The notes: a model not told the origin generated them from the letters alone. DNA of 64,000 bases from Humulus lupulus (GCF_963169125.1 NC_084794.1:72885665-72949664), one strand, 5' to 3'. Shown: positions 23,872 through 36,936, numbered from the stretch's first letter. Numbers and translations are program-made.

Positions 23872-26159
23872 TTGATGGGGAAGAAAGCTTCTGTGAAGCA
23901 GATTGAAGAGAAACCAAGCTCTCATAACTCGCCCAAAGCCGAGTCATTGAAATCCCAATCTCAGAAACAGAAGTTGGTTTGTGATGTTGTTGAAATGAGG
24001 AAGGCGAAAAAGGTGAAATCAAGCAAAGTTGTGGGAGATGATCCGAAGGAATTTGTTGTTAAGGTTTGCATGTTGTTTGTATTGTATTGTTTTGATGTTG
24101 GTTTTTAGGGTTTTGCATTTTTTTTCACTTTGACTGTTGAATCTACCGAATTTGTTTCATGTAATGTTTGTTTGAATATGTATTGTAAGTTTTAGTAATT
24201 TTCCCATTTAAAGTTTCTTACATCATCATGTTGTTTGGTTGTGTTATTATTGTTGTTCTTTTTACGTTTTTTCAAATTCTATTGTGTGTTGGATCGTGAT
24301 TTACAGTTGAATAAAGATAATGTGTTTGTTTTAATGTTTGTTTGAAAATGCATTATAAGTTATTAGGTTAATTTATAGTTTTAGTAATTTGTTTTCAGAG
24401 CTTAATTTTATTTTTTATTCTATTTTATTGTTGTTGTTTCTAAGTTTATTGTTTGTTTTTTTTGTTGTGTGGTTTTTTTTGTGTTATTTTATTATTGTTT
24501 TTTTTTTGTTATTGTTTTGTTTTGATGTTTGTTGTTGTTTATGTTATGTTTGTTTTGTTGTTTTATGGTTGTTTCATTACTATTTTTGTTAATTTAATTT
24601 TATATTTTTTTGTAGGATTGTTATTACTTAATCAATCTAAAGCAATATTTTACCGCCTAGGTTGTATCGTGTTGTACTTATCAGGCTATTAAGTACCTTA
24701 ATAACTATGTCTGATAAACAAAAACAAATGTTTTCTAAAACTTGTTTTGGTAGTTTCTTGAATCTTCCTGCATTTAATCCTCAACCTCAATTAATGCATG
24801 GTATGTTATTGAGGGAACTTAAGCATCCAAATGAGTATGAGCTATGGGTTATGGTTAGTGGTATTAGGTTGAGGTTTAGTATTGAAAAGTTTGCTTTGAT
24901 TTATGGTTTAGATTGTGAAGGGGAGTGCAATAATTTGAATTTCAAAGAAGAGTCAAATAGCTTTTTGAATAAATATTGGCCATGATGTGATAAGATTTCT
25001 AAGCAACCTATTCGTGAGTGTTTTAGGGCTAAGAGGTGGGGTGATGATGATGAAGCTGTTGTAAAGTTGGTTGTTCTGTATTTTGTGCTGTGGTTTCTAC
25101 TTAGTTCTAGGAAGGAAAAACAAGTTATGCATGAAGATTTAGATGTTGTTGATAGTGGTTGTTATAGTGAGTACGCATGGGGTAAGAAATATTTTGATGA
25201 AACCATTATGTCTTTGAAGGGCAAATTAGATAGTTGGTACAATGTTGTACAAAATTCAAATGAGGAGAAGAAAGTTAAACCTTATTATACATTGGTTTGT
25301 TGCCCACATGTGTTTTAAGTTTGGTTTTATGAGTGTTGCCACTAAGTACTACATATTGGTTTCTGAAACTATTCCGAGGATTTCTAGGTGGAGTTGTTCT
25401 AGTACTCCTGATCTAAGATTGTTGAAGGTTATTGTTTTTGATATTCCAACTAAGAAGGTATAGTTTTATGTTGTTTATATGTTAGTTTACTATTGTTTTA
25501 GCATTGTATGCCTATTACATTTTAATGTTTTTTGGTTGTTGTTTTGTAGTTGATGTTGAGAAATCTTAAGCCAGGTGATAATGAGGTTGTTGTCTAAAAG
25601 TTGGGTGGATTTTCTTTCAACGCAGATGTTGATGAAGTTGGGGAAGCAAAAGTAGATTCTATGTCTAATGTGGTTCTTGTTGGTGGTGAAATCCCAACAA
25701 CCCTCCCTGATGGGTCCACCCAATTTGATTCTTTAAATGCTAAGATGGATTCGTTGGTGTCTAAGCATGAAGGAATGGTTGCAGAGTTATTGGATTTGAA
25801 GGAGTATGTGAAGTCTCAATTTATTGGTGTTACTGCTCTGTTGTCTGCTATGCAAGAGAAGTTCGATATTGTTTTTGTGGATGCATTTGATAAGGTAGTG
25901 TTATTTAGATGTTGTTATGTTATTGTTCTGATTATGTTACAACCCTGGTTTATGCATATATGTGTGTTGTTTAATGTTTTGGTTTTTAAATGTAGGGTGA
26001 AGAGAATGATTGTGATGATGATGATAAAGGGAGTGACAACGATTGTGAGAAGAGTAATGAAAATGAAGAAGAGGTTAACGAGGAAGAAGAAGAGGATGCT
26101 GGAAAAGATGAAGGCGAGGACAAGGGGGGATAAGGAAATTCTTGTGTAGATATTAAACG
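23872..26159 (+). pseudogene. Ulp1-type MULE gene, 5' half with DUF1985-like domain
   Basis: The first exon (23872-24063) encodes a Lys/Ser-rich N-terminus starting MMGKKASVKQ. A second block (24704-25318) reads SDKQKQMF, FGSFLNLPAF and RFSIEKFALIYGLDC, the pattern of the DUF1985 domain found in plant Ulp1-bearing MULE proteins. An in-frame stop occurs at 24983 and frameshifts follow. Later blocks are a helical stretch (25601-25890) and an acidic exon (about 25996-26130, rich in Glu and Asp). The gene is interrupted at 26160 by the Tat-type element and resumes at about 36930. Exon limits are approximate. It is a transposon gene, not a host gene. Confidence 0.75.
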
Positions 26160-26772
26160 TGTTTACCCAAAAATGGCTCCTGATGACGTGGCAAGATTTT
26201 ATTACATGTGGTTGGCACGTGGCTGCGTTAAAGTGAAGGGATGTCGTTCGCCTATCGACTAGATGTTTATTACTTCATCAGATCTCGCGTTTAGATGCGA
26301 CCAGTCTGGTCACATGCTTCGATTTATTTCCTTTAAGATACGCAATCTTGTAATAACTACATTTATTATATTTTCTCTTTATTGCCTTGATACGCTGATA
26401 TTAAGAATAATTAAGCCTCATTGGCCCATGTAACCCCCTTGAACCTATAAATATGAATAAGAGGGCTCAAGGAAGGGATTTTTTGAACCTTGAACTTGAA
26501 TACTCATAGAGAGAGCATAGTGTGATTATCCACAAAAAGCTGTAATTCTCCTAAGGCATGTGAAACTCAAGAACCCTAGTTATTTGATCACGGCATTGGG
26601 ATTCAACATCAATAAGAACACTAAGTGGACGTAGGTTATTACCACACAGTTGGGGCCGAACCACTATAAATCGCTTGTGTCACTTTCTTCCCATTTGATT
26701 CTCTTCTTAATTTCCTTTTCATTCTTTGTCGTTATTTTGACTCCGTGTCGTTGGCCAAATCAAGGGTCAACA
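26160..26772 (+). mobile_element. 5' LTR of the Tat-type element
   Basis: 613 bp from TGTTTACCC to GGGTCAACA, followed by TTTTGGTGCTTTCATTGAG, where the primer-binding site must lie; its tRNA is not assigned. A CCTATAAATATG box near 26447 is a likely promoter. The five bases before it are AAACG. Confidence 0.88.
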
Positions 26773-26821
26773 TTTTGGTGCTTTCATTGAGAGATTAATA
26801 AAAAATCTTTAGGAAGATCAA

Positions 26822-27569
26822 ATGGCGAAGACATCCAAGAGAGCTGGACAGGCTGCTGGCGCTGCGTCATCTCAACCTCCTCCTCCAAATGTGGCCGAAA
26901 ATGAACCACACTTGGATTTTGAAAAGGAGGAAATGGATTCTGAGACGCTAAGGGCAACACTGGGCGTGTTGCAGGATGAGTTGGCCAATCTAAGAGCCAA
27001 TTAGGAGAATGCAGCAGAGACCTTGGTGCTGCAACAAAGGGAGATTGAGCGTCAGCGCCAGGAGCTGAATGAGCGGTAGGCAGACATGGATCATCGGCAA
27101 AGAGATGCCACGACCGCTCTTGAAGCAGCCATTCAGTTGGCCAGAGGACATGCTGCGCCAGCCTCTCAACCGGATCAGCCACCAAGTGCACCACCACAGC
27201 GGGCCCCTAATTTGAGTCCTCCGCTCCAGCCAGCAAGCCCTCAAAGGCCAGAGCAGCCACCTATTGCTCAGGATCTTGTCCCAATTCAGGATCCTGAGCA
27301 ACAGCCACCCTCTTAAGCTGGTCGCGGCAATCCCCAGCGCCAGAGGTAGAATAGGGCCGGGCAGCCGCCCCGAAGCCCTAGACGCCCAGGGGACGATGAG
27401 CCAAATCCACCGAGCAAGGGGCAACGTCCTGCTGCCAATAGAAGGCATAACGAGTCAGGCTCTGCAGTCAGGGGCCCCCCATGACATAATAATGCACGGG
27501 GACCCACCGACCAGCGCAAGCCTCCCTTTGACGCTCGGGAGATACCAGCTAGAGGAGGAAACAGCGTGA
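26822..27569 (+). pseudogene. Tat-type gag N-terminal region with in-frame stops
   Basis: From ATG 26822 the frame encodes a Glu/Gln-rich, probably coiled-coil region, then a Pro/Gln-rich stretch. It is broken by stops near 27002, 27077 and 27314. This low-complexity N-terminal gag is common in this group. Nothing else is recognised. Confidence 0.6.
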
Positions 27570-27981
27570 CCAGCCGGTCGCGCCATAGTCGGCCACAGTT
27601 TAGGGATGGCCATGACTACAATGAAGTTGATTCCAGCAGGGGGAATGCTGGTCGAAGACATGAGGAAAGAGGTGGAGATAGAAACCCCCCACCAAGAGAA
27701 AATAGGCCTACGAGACATAACGCTAGGAGGCAGCCCCGACAGCATAACGTCTTCGATCAGCTGGGCGCTAGCAAGCAAGCAAAGGCGCAGAGACGATAAC
27801 TTGAGGGACGTACTCAACGATAGACTCGAGAGGCACGATGAGTACACTTCTCTGGCACCAGTCGCCCCAGCGATCCCAGACGTAGTTCAGGCTCAAATTG
27901 ACACTCTGAACCAGGCAGTACAGCATCTGGTCGGGAGCTGGACATCCCACCTAGAGTACGACCAGAGGAGAGGCACTCAAA

Positions 27982-30813
27982 ATGCTGGTACTGCCGAACT
28001 TTGACAGGTACGGGGACCCAGTATCTCATGTGAACAATTTTGAGGTACAAATGGATATTCAGAAGGTGTCGGACGATGCCCGCTGCAGGATCTTCCCCGC
28101 CACCCTATCTGACACTGCCCAGGAGTGGTTCTTTAAGTTCCCTCCTGCTAGTATAGTATCCTGGGAAATGTTCGTGAAGGAATTTTACGGACAATTCTAC
28201 GCAGGTTGTGTACACCCCACAGAGGCCAACCAGGTGGTCGAGATACACCAAAAGGAGGGAGAGCCCTTGAAGGAATACGTCCAACGTTTCATGCGAGCAG
28301 CTACTAGAGCCAAAAAAGTTGGCGACGAGGGAAAGATGATGGCCTTAACTGCCGGGGTTAGACGCCATTCTCCCCTATGGAATAGCCTAAGGAAGAATGG
28401 GGTAAGAAGTACCCAGGAGTTCCTAGATCGAGCTAATCGATATATCAAGCTCGAGGATGCGATCGCCAATGAGGGGAAGTCGCCTACGAAAGACAATACA
28501 CCAAGGGAAGATCCCGCCAAGGCCACCAATGGGTCAGATAAACCCAATGGCAACGGGAACAGAAATGGCAGAAACGGTGGAAAAAGAGCGGGCAATGAGC
28601 CGTCAACATCTGAAAATAAACACCCCAAAGGCAATAGATATGAGCCAAGATTCACCAACTATACGTCCCTTGTTGAAAGTAGGGCGGAGGTCTACCAGGC
28701 GACCAATGACAATGTCCCTTATAAGCGACCAGCGCCTATAAGGAAGGATATCTCCAAGAGAGACACAACAAAATTATGTCGTTTTCACAATGACTACGGA
28801 CATGACACCAATGAGTGTAACCAGTTGAAGGACGAGATCGAGTTCCTGATCAGGCAAGGACACTTAAGGAGATACGTACGAGTCGCATTAGGGTCTCAGC
28901 GAGAGGCTCAAGGTGGCAACGAGCAGGCGCTTGCACGCCAATGCTCGCCACCTTTACAGCCAGCTCCTGTGGCAGGTACGTTACTCACCATCTGTGGTGG
29001 CCCACACCTTGCAAGGGATAGTGGGAAAGCAAGAGAGCGATACGCTCTGACCTTACACCATGACCAAGACATCGAGATGATGAGTGTGGATGATCGAGCA
29101 CCAAAGAAAGCTCGAACAGAGGAGGAGCTGATAACGTTCTCTGAAGACGATGCTCAGCACGTCCGATTCCCACACTCAGTTCTGCTGGTCATTGATGTCC
29201 AAATCGCAAACATGATGGTTAAGAGGGTGTTGATGGACACAGGAAGCTCAGTCAACATACTGTATAAGTCTTCACTGGAAAGGATGAAGTTGTCCGTCAA
29301 GGACCTAGAACTGTGCAACCAAACCATATATGGTTTTTCAGGCGAAGGGCTTGCCCCGACAGGGTCGATTAGGCTCTCAGTTACTACAAGAACTGCGCCC
29401 ACAAATAGGACATTACTCACTACTTTCATAGTAGTTGATTGTCCTTCATCGTATAATGCTGTAATTGGGAGGCCTATTTTGGTCGACCTACGAGCCGTTA
29501 CCTCAGTTTGGCACCTTGCCATGAAATTCCCAACCGACGCAAGGGTAGGATGCATGTTGGGAAACTAGCGGGAAGCGAGGGAGTGCTACAACACCTTGAT
29601 ATCTAAGGAAAAGAAAGGTGGATCGAGGGAAGCTTCCGGGAAGGAGTTGCAAACGGCTAGTGATGTACAAGCCCAATCAGGTGATTGTGTCACCAAATAG
29701 GGTGTTGCCCAAAGTGAGGATAGAGATTTGGATCCTCGCTTTGGGGGTTTTGATGAAGAGATAGGATCCATCGAGGACCTTGAAGAGGTCCAACTCAATG
29801 AAGCAGATCCGACCAGGGTTGTGAAAGTCGGTAAAATCTTAGAGACAACAACAAAATAAGAACTGGTGGAATTTTTTAAGAAAAACCAGGAAGTCTTTGC
29901 CTGGTCGCATAAATACATGGTTGGAATAGACCCTGCAATCATTAGCCATGTCCTGAACATAGACAAGAGTTTTCCACCAGTACAACAGAAAAGGAGGCTG
30001 CTCGACAAAGACAGATCAAAAGCTCTAAAGGAAGAAGTCGAGAAGCTAAAGGAGAACAGCTTCATCAGGGAAGTGTTCTATCCATCATGGGTCTCTAATC
30101 TCGTATTGGTTCCCAAGCCGAATGGCAAGTGGAGAACGTGCATGGATTTCACAGACCTTAATAAAGCCTGCCCTAAAGATTGTTTCCCACTCCCTAGAAT
30201 CGACCAGCTAATCGATGCCACTGCAGGGCACGAGATCCTCTCATTTATGGATGCCTACTCTGGGTATAATCAGATTAATATGCATCCACCCGACGAGGAT
30301 CACACTAGCTTTCGAATCGATACAGGTCTTTACTGTTACAAAGTAATGCCCTTTGGTTTGAAAAACGCTGGTGCGACATACCAGCGACTGGTCAATCACA
30401 TGTTCAAGGAGCTAATCGATACAAACATGGAAGTATATGTTGATGACATGCTGGTTAAGTCAAAAAGGGCAAAAGGACATATAGGGGACTTGCAAGAGTG
30501 CTTCAACGTCTTGAATAAATATCAGATGAAGTTGAATCCCCTCAAGTGTTCCTTCGGAGTTGGATCAGGGAAATTCTTGGGATTTATAGTAAACTCTCAA
30601 GGAATTGAGGCCAATACCGAGAAGATCAAAGCCCTGGTCGATATGAAATCGCTGACAAAAATCAAGGATGTTCAAAGCTTAGCCGAAAGAATTGCTGCTC
30701 TCAGTAGATTTATTTTCAAATCAACGGACAAATGCATCCCATTTTTTAATCTACTCAGAGCAACAAGAAGTTCGAATGGACGGAGGAGTGCGAGTAGGCT
30801 TTCCAAGCTTTAA
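27982..30813 (+). pseudogene. Tat-type gag-protease-reverse transcriptase, one frame with stops
   Basis: One frame runs from 27982 to 30813 with internal stops at about 29566, 29698 and 29857. Domains in order are retrotransposon gag (about 28030-28400, with QEWFFKFPP and FVKEFYGQF) and a knuckle-like CRFHNDYGHDTNEC (about 28780). Next come aspartic protease with VLMDTGSSVNILY (about 29230) and reverse transcriptase with LVPKPNGKWRTCMDFTDLN (30110), MPFGLKNAGATYQRL (30348) and YVDDMLVKSK (30438). A frameshift lies near 30790. Key catalytic residues of protease and RT are still present. The stops argue against expression as one polyprotein. Confidence 0.92.
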
Positions 30814-30821
30814 AGACTCAC

Positions 30822-31525
30822 ATGTCACAGCCACCGATTCTATCGAAGCCGGTTGATAAAGAAACCTTGTTCATCTACTTGGCGATCATGGAATACACTG
30901 CTAGTGTTGTTCTAGTAAGAGAGGAAGAGGGCGTGCAGAAGGTCGTCTATTATGTAAGCAAAAGGCTAATAGGAGCAGAACTGAGATATCCACCTATTGA
31001 AAATTAGCCTATTGCATGATCTTAGCATCCAAAAAGTTGCGGTTGTACTTCCAAGCTCACCCAATCACAGTTTTGACCAACCAACCTCTACGGCAAGTTC
31101 TGCGAAAGCCAGAAGTCGCAGGTCGATTGTTGAAATGGGCAGTTGAACTTGGGCAGTTTGATATCTCTTACTTACCACAAGCAACAATAAAAGGACAAGC
31201 TCTGGCCGACTTCGTCACAAAACTCACCGGGCTTCTAGACAGCGAGCATCCAGAAGAGCCTGAACCTCAAAGCCAATCTCCCTCATGGAAGTTGTTCACG
31301 GATAGCTCTTCTAATGAACATCACGCTGGAGCCAGAGTGATTTTGATAACGCCGGAAGGGCATCGATTTCACTGCACGATTAGATTCGACTTCACGGCAT
31401 CCAACAACAAAGCAGAGTACGAGGCATTGCTCGCAGGGTTACGATTAGCCAGAGACATGAGCATAAAGTCACTTGAAATCTATAGTGACTCTCAGTTAGT
31501 GGTCAATCAGGTCATTGGAGAATAA
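30822..31525 (+). pseudogene. Tat-type dual RNase H region
   Basis: First comes the remains of the RT-linked RNase H (30822-31007, with VYYVSKRLIGAELRYPPIEN). Then, in another frame, a second RNase H (about 31285-31525) has KLFTDSSSNEHHAGA, NNKAEYEALLAGL and IYSDSQLVVNQV. Having two RNase H domains is a Tat-group trait. The usual TDGSSN motif is TDSSSN here, with Asp kept. Frameshifts at about 30815 and 31010 separate the parts. Confidence 0.85.
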
Positions 31526-32950
31526 CAGGTCCGAAATCAAAAGATGGTTGCCAACCTAAATAAAATAAGGGATCTATTGGCACAGTTTGACAAGTACACT
31601 CTCCAGCAAGTTCCTCACGACCAAAACTCAAACGCTGATGCTTTGGCCAAATTAGCGAGCGCCAAGGATGTTGATACCCTGAATATAGTACTAGTTTAAT
31701 GGCTGTCTGCGCCAAGCATCCAAGTAGAAGAAACCTCTTTGGTAATTCAGCCGGTGGATACATGGATGGCACCTTACATAGAGTTCCTGACATAGGGTGT
31801 ATTACCGACGGACAGAAACAAAGCCAGGACCCTTCAGCGGCAGGCAGCTAGGTATATCCTGGTCGATGGAATCTTGTACCGAAGGGGATACTCAATGCCA
31901 CTCCTCAGATGTATTTTGAAAGAGAAGGCTAAAGAATTGATGAGAGAGGTCCACGAAGGCTTTTGTGGGGACCATGCTGGGGGCAGAGTTTATCAAAAAA
32001 GATCCTAAGGCAAGGATACTTCTGGCCAACAATGAATGAAAACTCGATGGACTTCGTGCAGAGGTGCGACAAGTGCCAGAGGTTCTCCAAAATTTCGCAA
32101 GCAGCCCCTAATGAACTAAAACAGATGCAAAGTCTGTGGCCATTTGCAGTCTGGGGTATAGACCTAATTGGATCTTTGCCCACAGGGAAAGGCGGCGTCA
32201 AGTACGCCATAGTGGCCATTGATTACATCACAAAATGGGCCAAAGCTAAGCCACTTGCAACCATAACGACCAAGAAAGTGCTGGATTTCGTGGTCAAGAA
32301 CATCGTGTGTCGCTATGGATTGCCAAGAAAAATTGTCTCAGACAACAGCACACAGTTTGATAGTGATCTATTCATGGATTTTTGCGAGCGGCATGGAATT
32401 ATCAAAAGATTTTCTTCAGTTGCCCACCCTCAGGAAAATGGACAAGTTGAGGTAGTCAATAAAACGCTAAAGGATACTCTAAAGAAAAGGCTTGAGGAAG
32501 CAACGGGGGCATGGCTAAAGCAATTGCCTGAAGTCCTCTGGTCGTACAGAACATCCAATCGCACAGCAATAGGCCATACTCCATTTTCCTTGGCTTATGG
32601 ATATAAGGCTATGTTTCCTGTCGAGTTAGATCCACCATCACATCGGAGAATGACTTGCGATCAAGGCTCTAATAGCCAGTTGTTGATGGAATCGCTGGAT
32701 TTGGTTGACGAAGAGCGTGAGCAAGCCCAACTTTGAGTAGCAGCTTGCCAGCAAAAGGTCGCCAGGTATTTTAATTCTAAAGTATGTGAAAGGAAATTCA
32801 ATGTAGGAGATCTAGTACTTAGAAGGGTTTTCCTCAACACCCGCGACCAAGCCGCTGGAGTACTCGGACCTAACAGGGAAGGATCGTACCAAATTGGAGA
32901 TCTCATTCCTCGCTATTGGAATGGAGAACACATGTGCAAGTACTATCAAT
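31526..32950 (+). pseudogene. Tat-type integrase
   Basis: The frame at 31963-32736 has the zinc-binding CDKC (about 32070). The catalytic core has GIDLIG (32158), IVSDNSTQFD (32335; usually DNGTQF) and NGQVEVVNKTL (32440), giving the D, D and E residues. A continuation to 32950 carries FNVGDLVLRRVF, a C-terminal integrase region. Upstream (31526-31960) is the RNase H-integrase linker with HHCC remains in a shifted frame. A stop at 32734-32736 cuts the C-terminal domain. Confidence 0.9.
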
Positions 32951-33638
32951 AAACAATTCTTCTTAAAGAATAGGCTTGTATTAATTTTACTTTTTACAAG
33001 TTATGAAAAAGGGTTGGTCATTTTATGTGACTGATCGCTTATAAGTGTAAGATCATTTTAGTGATCACTCGTACAGATAAGTTTTTTCCATTTACTACGA
33101 GAAATAAAAGGGACTGTGCGCAGCCAGTCAATCTTGCCAACTATTGTATTTATTACAAGTATTTTCTCATTACGTGTGTTGTTTTGCTATATTCTCATTT
33201 TAAAATTTCTCCTACAAGCAGAAATGTTCGAACAGGTCCTAGTCAAGGCAAGTGACCGAGGACCTAAAGCTCCTCAATCACTTGGGGGGCATATAAGGAA
33301 TCTAGTAAGCAAAGCATATCAAAAGGTATGTAAACACACGAGCAAAATAAGTGAAAGCATGCTAGGGTACTTAGAGTATTTTTCAAAATTTTATTATTTT
33401 GTTAAATCAAACCAAAGTACTATGCTAAGTTCGGTCATGCGAACAGGTGTTATAATAAGATGCAAATATTATATAATACCAAAAATGAATCCTTTTACAC
33501 CGCGAGCAGTTGCTGCTCGGATGTAATTGTTTGTTAAAAGGAAAAAAGCTGCCCATGCAGCAATAAAAATAGAAATTGTCTTTACATCATGACCCGTAGG
33601 TTGTGTATCCAAAAAATAAAGAAAGAAAAATAAAAATA

Positions 33639-36600
33639 CTACGAGGCAGGAGGGTCTTGAGGAGTGTCCTGGTCAACAGTGGTTCCAGCTTCATTTTCCA
33701 CGCCGTCAATCCCCATTGCTAAGGAGATTTCTGGGGAGGCAGGAATTTTGGCTCTTTCTTCTTCCTCCAGGCGAATAGTGCACCGCGCTATTTGAGTTTG
33801 CCTCAAATGCTCGGAAAGATAATTAAAGTTGTCCCCACGGTTATGCTTCCAGAACTCGTAGAAGCAAAGGTGGGCGGTTTCCCTATACTTCTCCAAGTTT
33901 CTGGCATTCGTCTCCTCAAGCTCCTGGATGCGCCCCTCCAGCTCCTCAGTCTCCTTTCTTCTCACGATCAAATCAACCTCAAGTTGTTTGGCCTCTTGGC
34001 AGTTAAGTCTAGCACACTCCCTAAACTTCTCTTTTTATGCATTGGCTTTGTCCAGGGCAGTCTTAAACTACTGAAGCTCTTTGGCCAACTTGGAGTTTTG
34101 CTCGAGCAGTTCAGCGTTCTTCCCCTCAAGCACCTTCATTGCCTCAGTGTACTTGGTGTCGGAGTCTTTGGTCTTGGTGACCAAAGCCCCCGTGTGGCGC
34201 CAACTAGCAGTTATAGTCAACAATCCCTGCGATCAGGTGAAGAGATAAGATGATGGCAGAAAATGGCAAAGTAAAATAACTCAGCTAAAAAAAAGCAACT
34301 TACACTGGCTATCTCGTTCAGCCCTCGGTTTATGATCTGGTCGGCCTCCATGGAGCAGGTGCCAACGATGGCCTCTCAACTGCGCTTGTGCTTTGAGAGT
34401 TTGTATATCCTTCTCTGTGGCCGAGCCAACCACGGTACTGGTCAGGGCATCATCAGGTTGGCCGAGAGGTGTCTGGTCTGTTGGCACTAGAGGGGTAGAG
34501 TTCTGCTCGGCTGGTGCAGGAGGAGATTCATGATCGAGTGGTGCCGGAGGTGGCATTTTTTCCTTTGAGGGAGCAACAACTGGAAGATCCTCAATCCGGG
34601 CCTTCTTGGTTGAAGAGGCCTTGCTTCTTTCCCCGCGATGCTGCTTGCTTTCTTTCTTCCTGCTCGATGGAGCAGCAGGTGCGGTGTAGCAGTCGAACAT
34701 ATCTCCAAACGACATATCTACAAGTAAGGAAGCATTGCGAGCAGTTAGACGACATGTATAGATGGAGTTAAAAATAAAAGCAAAGAAATTATAAGTAAAG
34801 TACCCATGCTATAACTATTGGTCACTACATTACTTACTAAACTACTGCTACACTCACTCAATGCCTGGAAGAAATCTAAATTTAAATTTGGAGTGTACTT
34901 AAAGTTGTCGTCCCCGTCAAATAAATGATAGGGAATGGGCAAACTATCTAAGAATGAGAAGACAGTACCATTCTCATCTGAAGACTTGTTGATGGGTGCA
35001 GGGGGTTTGGAAGCTTTCTTTTTTCCCTTTCCCAAAGAGGCAAGGGGAGCAGCTACTCACGAGGTGTTGGAGGGTTCCCTGATTGTCACCCCAGTTGTCC
35101 TCCTTCTTGGTGGTTGCGACACGTCCGGGTGCTGCTCAGGAATTTCTCCACCAGTGGCACTCCTTGTCGTTGACTCCCTCATGTCCTGGTGAGGTGCCAG
35201 AAGCCCGACCAGCCTTAGGTTGGCTTTAGTGACTAGCTGTTTAATGCTTTTTTCTACGTCAGTCATGCTGGCCAGTAGTGCTGCTCGAATCTTCATTTCT
35301 GGAGTAGGAGTTGCTTGCAGCCATGGACCTGAAAAGAGCTAATTTTCTAAAGAGAATGCAAATAAGATAAAAGGAAATAAACAACCAAGAGAATAAAGAA
35401 GTTACCTCCTTGGGTGAAAGCTAGGTTGTTGGCGACCAAGTCAGTGGTTAAAAAGTACTCTTGGTAGTACTTTCCTACATTAGACTTGTAGGTAGTCTCA
35501 CTCAGGAAAGTGCGGGTCGATTCCTAGTGGCGGAGATGAAAGAACCCCGTGTTGTCCTGGTTGGGGTTAGATTTGAGATCGAACAGGTAATTGATCTCAT
35601 GAGGCGAAGGGACAGGCCATGTTTTATGGCTATAAAGGATATAGAGTGCGGAAAGCATTCTATACCCATTCGGGGTTATTTGGAAAGGAGTGACCCCAAA
35701 GTAATTGGCCACTCCCTGGAAGAAAGGATGGAGAGGCAAGATTGCTCGTGCCTCAATGTGATACCTCAACCAGGCGCTGAAGGCACCGCCAGGCAGGTTT
35801 GCTCGCTGGTCGGTGGAAGGTAGGAATAAATTTACCTCAGAAAGTCCGTACTTTCTGAGGAAATTGTTTACCATCCTAGTAGTGATTTGGCTAGGAGGGC
35901 GAGGTACCATTCGACGTCTGGTCGAAGGACGTCACGGAGGTGGACCTGTGTTTGTATTTCTGGACCAATGGTTTCGGCTCTACCACTGGTCGAGGGAATT
36001 TCAGCCCAAGGAGCAAGTTGATTTTCAGAAGGTTTAGATGGTTTTTTTGTTTGGGGCGGTGGATTTTATTCTACCCATATTTGATGGACTAGAAGGAGGT
36101 CTGTTGGGTGGAATACGAGAAAAAGGAATTTTTGTGATGAGTAGCGACGGCTGTTCTTCATCCACAAGTAGCTGAGCGAGCAGGTCTTCGTCAATTGGCC
36201 TCTCACCTCCCCACAGATCTTGCATGAAAATCTGCAAACAGAGAATGGGAGATGAGAATCTACGGCCCAAAAGATCAAGAGGTGTGAAAAAGCTGGAATA
36301 ACGTTGCTCGCGTATAAAAGTTAGGCTTTTATACGACCAGCAGCATTCTAGCAAAAACACTAAATTACATACGAGCAGTTTGGAAAACTGATCAAAAAGC
36401 AGAAGTAAAAAGTTTTTCAGGAAAAACTTTTTCGACTCTGAAGGGGCGAGAAAAATCCAGTTTTTCTACAAGCTTAAAAATTGAATTTTTACTTCGATTT
36501 TAAGCGCCTAAATTCATGATCCTAACTACCAAACTAGTTCCTAACCCCAGCAAGGTGTTATTTTCCTACCATATTTAGCGCAGATCAACATACCCATTTA

Positions 36601-36780
36601 CCTTGAAACCATTTTGCAAGAACTAACAGAGATATTCAAGAACTCAGAAATCTAAAATAAAGGGAAAGCAGGCACAGCACAGCATAACAGAAAGAAATCG
36701 ATCAGAAAACTTACTTGGATGAAATATTGGAGTGAATTTCAAACGATTGGACAAGCGCACCTTGGATCAGCGAGTTTTTC
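33639..36780 (-). pseudogene. Antisense gene of the Tat-type element
   Basis: Open blocks on the minus strand run 36360-36034, 35910-35524, 35296-35057, 35035-34745, 34715-34281 and 33971-33639. The 35910-35524 block (GLSEVNLFLPSTDQRANLP, PLHPFFQGVANYF, PNGYRMLSALYILY) resembles the plant 'putative gypsy-type transposase' domain often found in such antisense ORFs. Later blocks are Lys/Glu/Pro-rich, and the last is a coiled coil. Spacing suggests a spliced gene. A TATAAATA box on the minus strand lies at 36852-36859. The function is unknown; similar antisense ORFs are known between integrase and 3' LTR in Tat elements. Exon limits are not resolved. Confidence 0.65.
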
Positions 36781-36851
36781 TAGGTCTGTTTTGCTTTGTT
36801 CTTCAGAGTTCTTGAAGGCAAGATGATTGGTAAAAAGTGAAGAAAGTGGGT

Positions 36852-36859
36852 TATTTATA
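36852..36859 (-). promoter_or_regulatory. Candidate TATA box of the antisense gene
   Basis: TATAAATA on the minus strand, about 490 bp upstream of the first long antisense open block, near the 3' end of the element. It is the only such box seen there. Confidence 0.45.
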
Positions 36860-36936
36860 TTGATCGTGGTGTTGTAAAAGAGGTAATGATGGGATTAACT
36901 TTTCAAGGCATGGGGAAGCATCCTATTCTTACTTTA

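Larger units (their letters stand above)
26160..36930 (+). mobile_element. Tat-group Ty3/gypsy element without a 3' LTR
   Basis: The order is 5' LTR (26160-26772), gag, protease, RT, two RNase H domains, integrase, then a 3.3 kb stretch with an antisense gene. Gypsy order (integrase last), a CRFHNDYGHDTNEC knuckle, a second RNase H and antisense ORFs before the 3' LTR all fit the Tat/Ogre group. The expected 3' LTR is missing: at about 36930 the sequence passes straight into MULE sequence. The element is therefore 3'-deleted. Multiple stops and frameshifts interrupt the coding region. The exact right end was judged by eye and is uncertain by about 40 bp. Confidence 0.85.

Noticed and set aside
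24389..24692. Open frames rich in Phe, Val, Leu and Cys that look like membrane proteins
   Set aside because: They come from a T-rich intron of the Ulp1-type MULE gene; overlapping frames give similar low-complexity products.
27455..27847. Minus-strand frames over the Tat gag region, and others at 28197-29555
   Set aside because: Shadows of the gag-pol frame; no domains and no support from neighbouring minus-strand signals.
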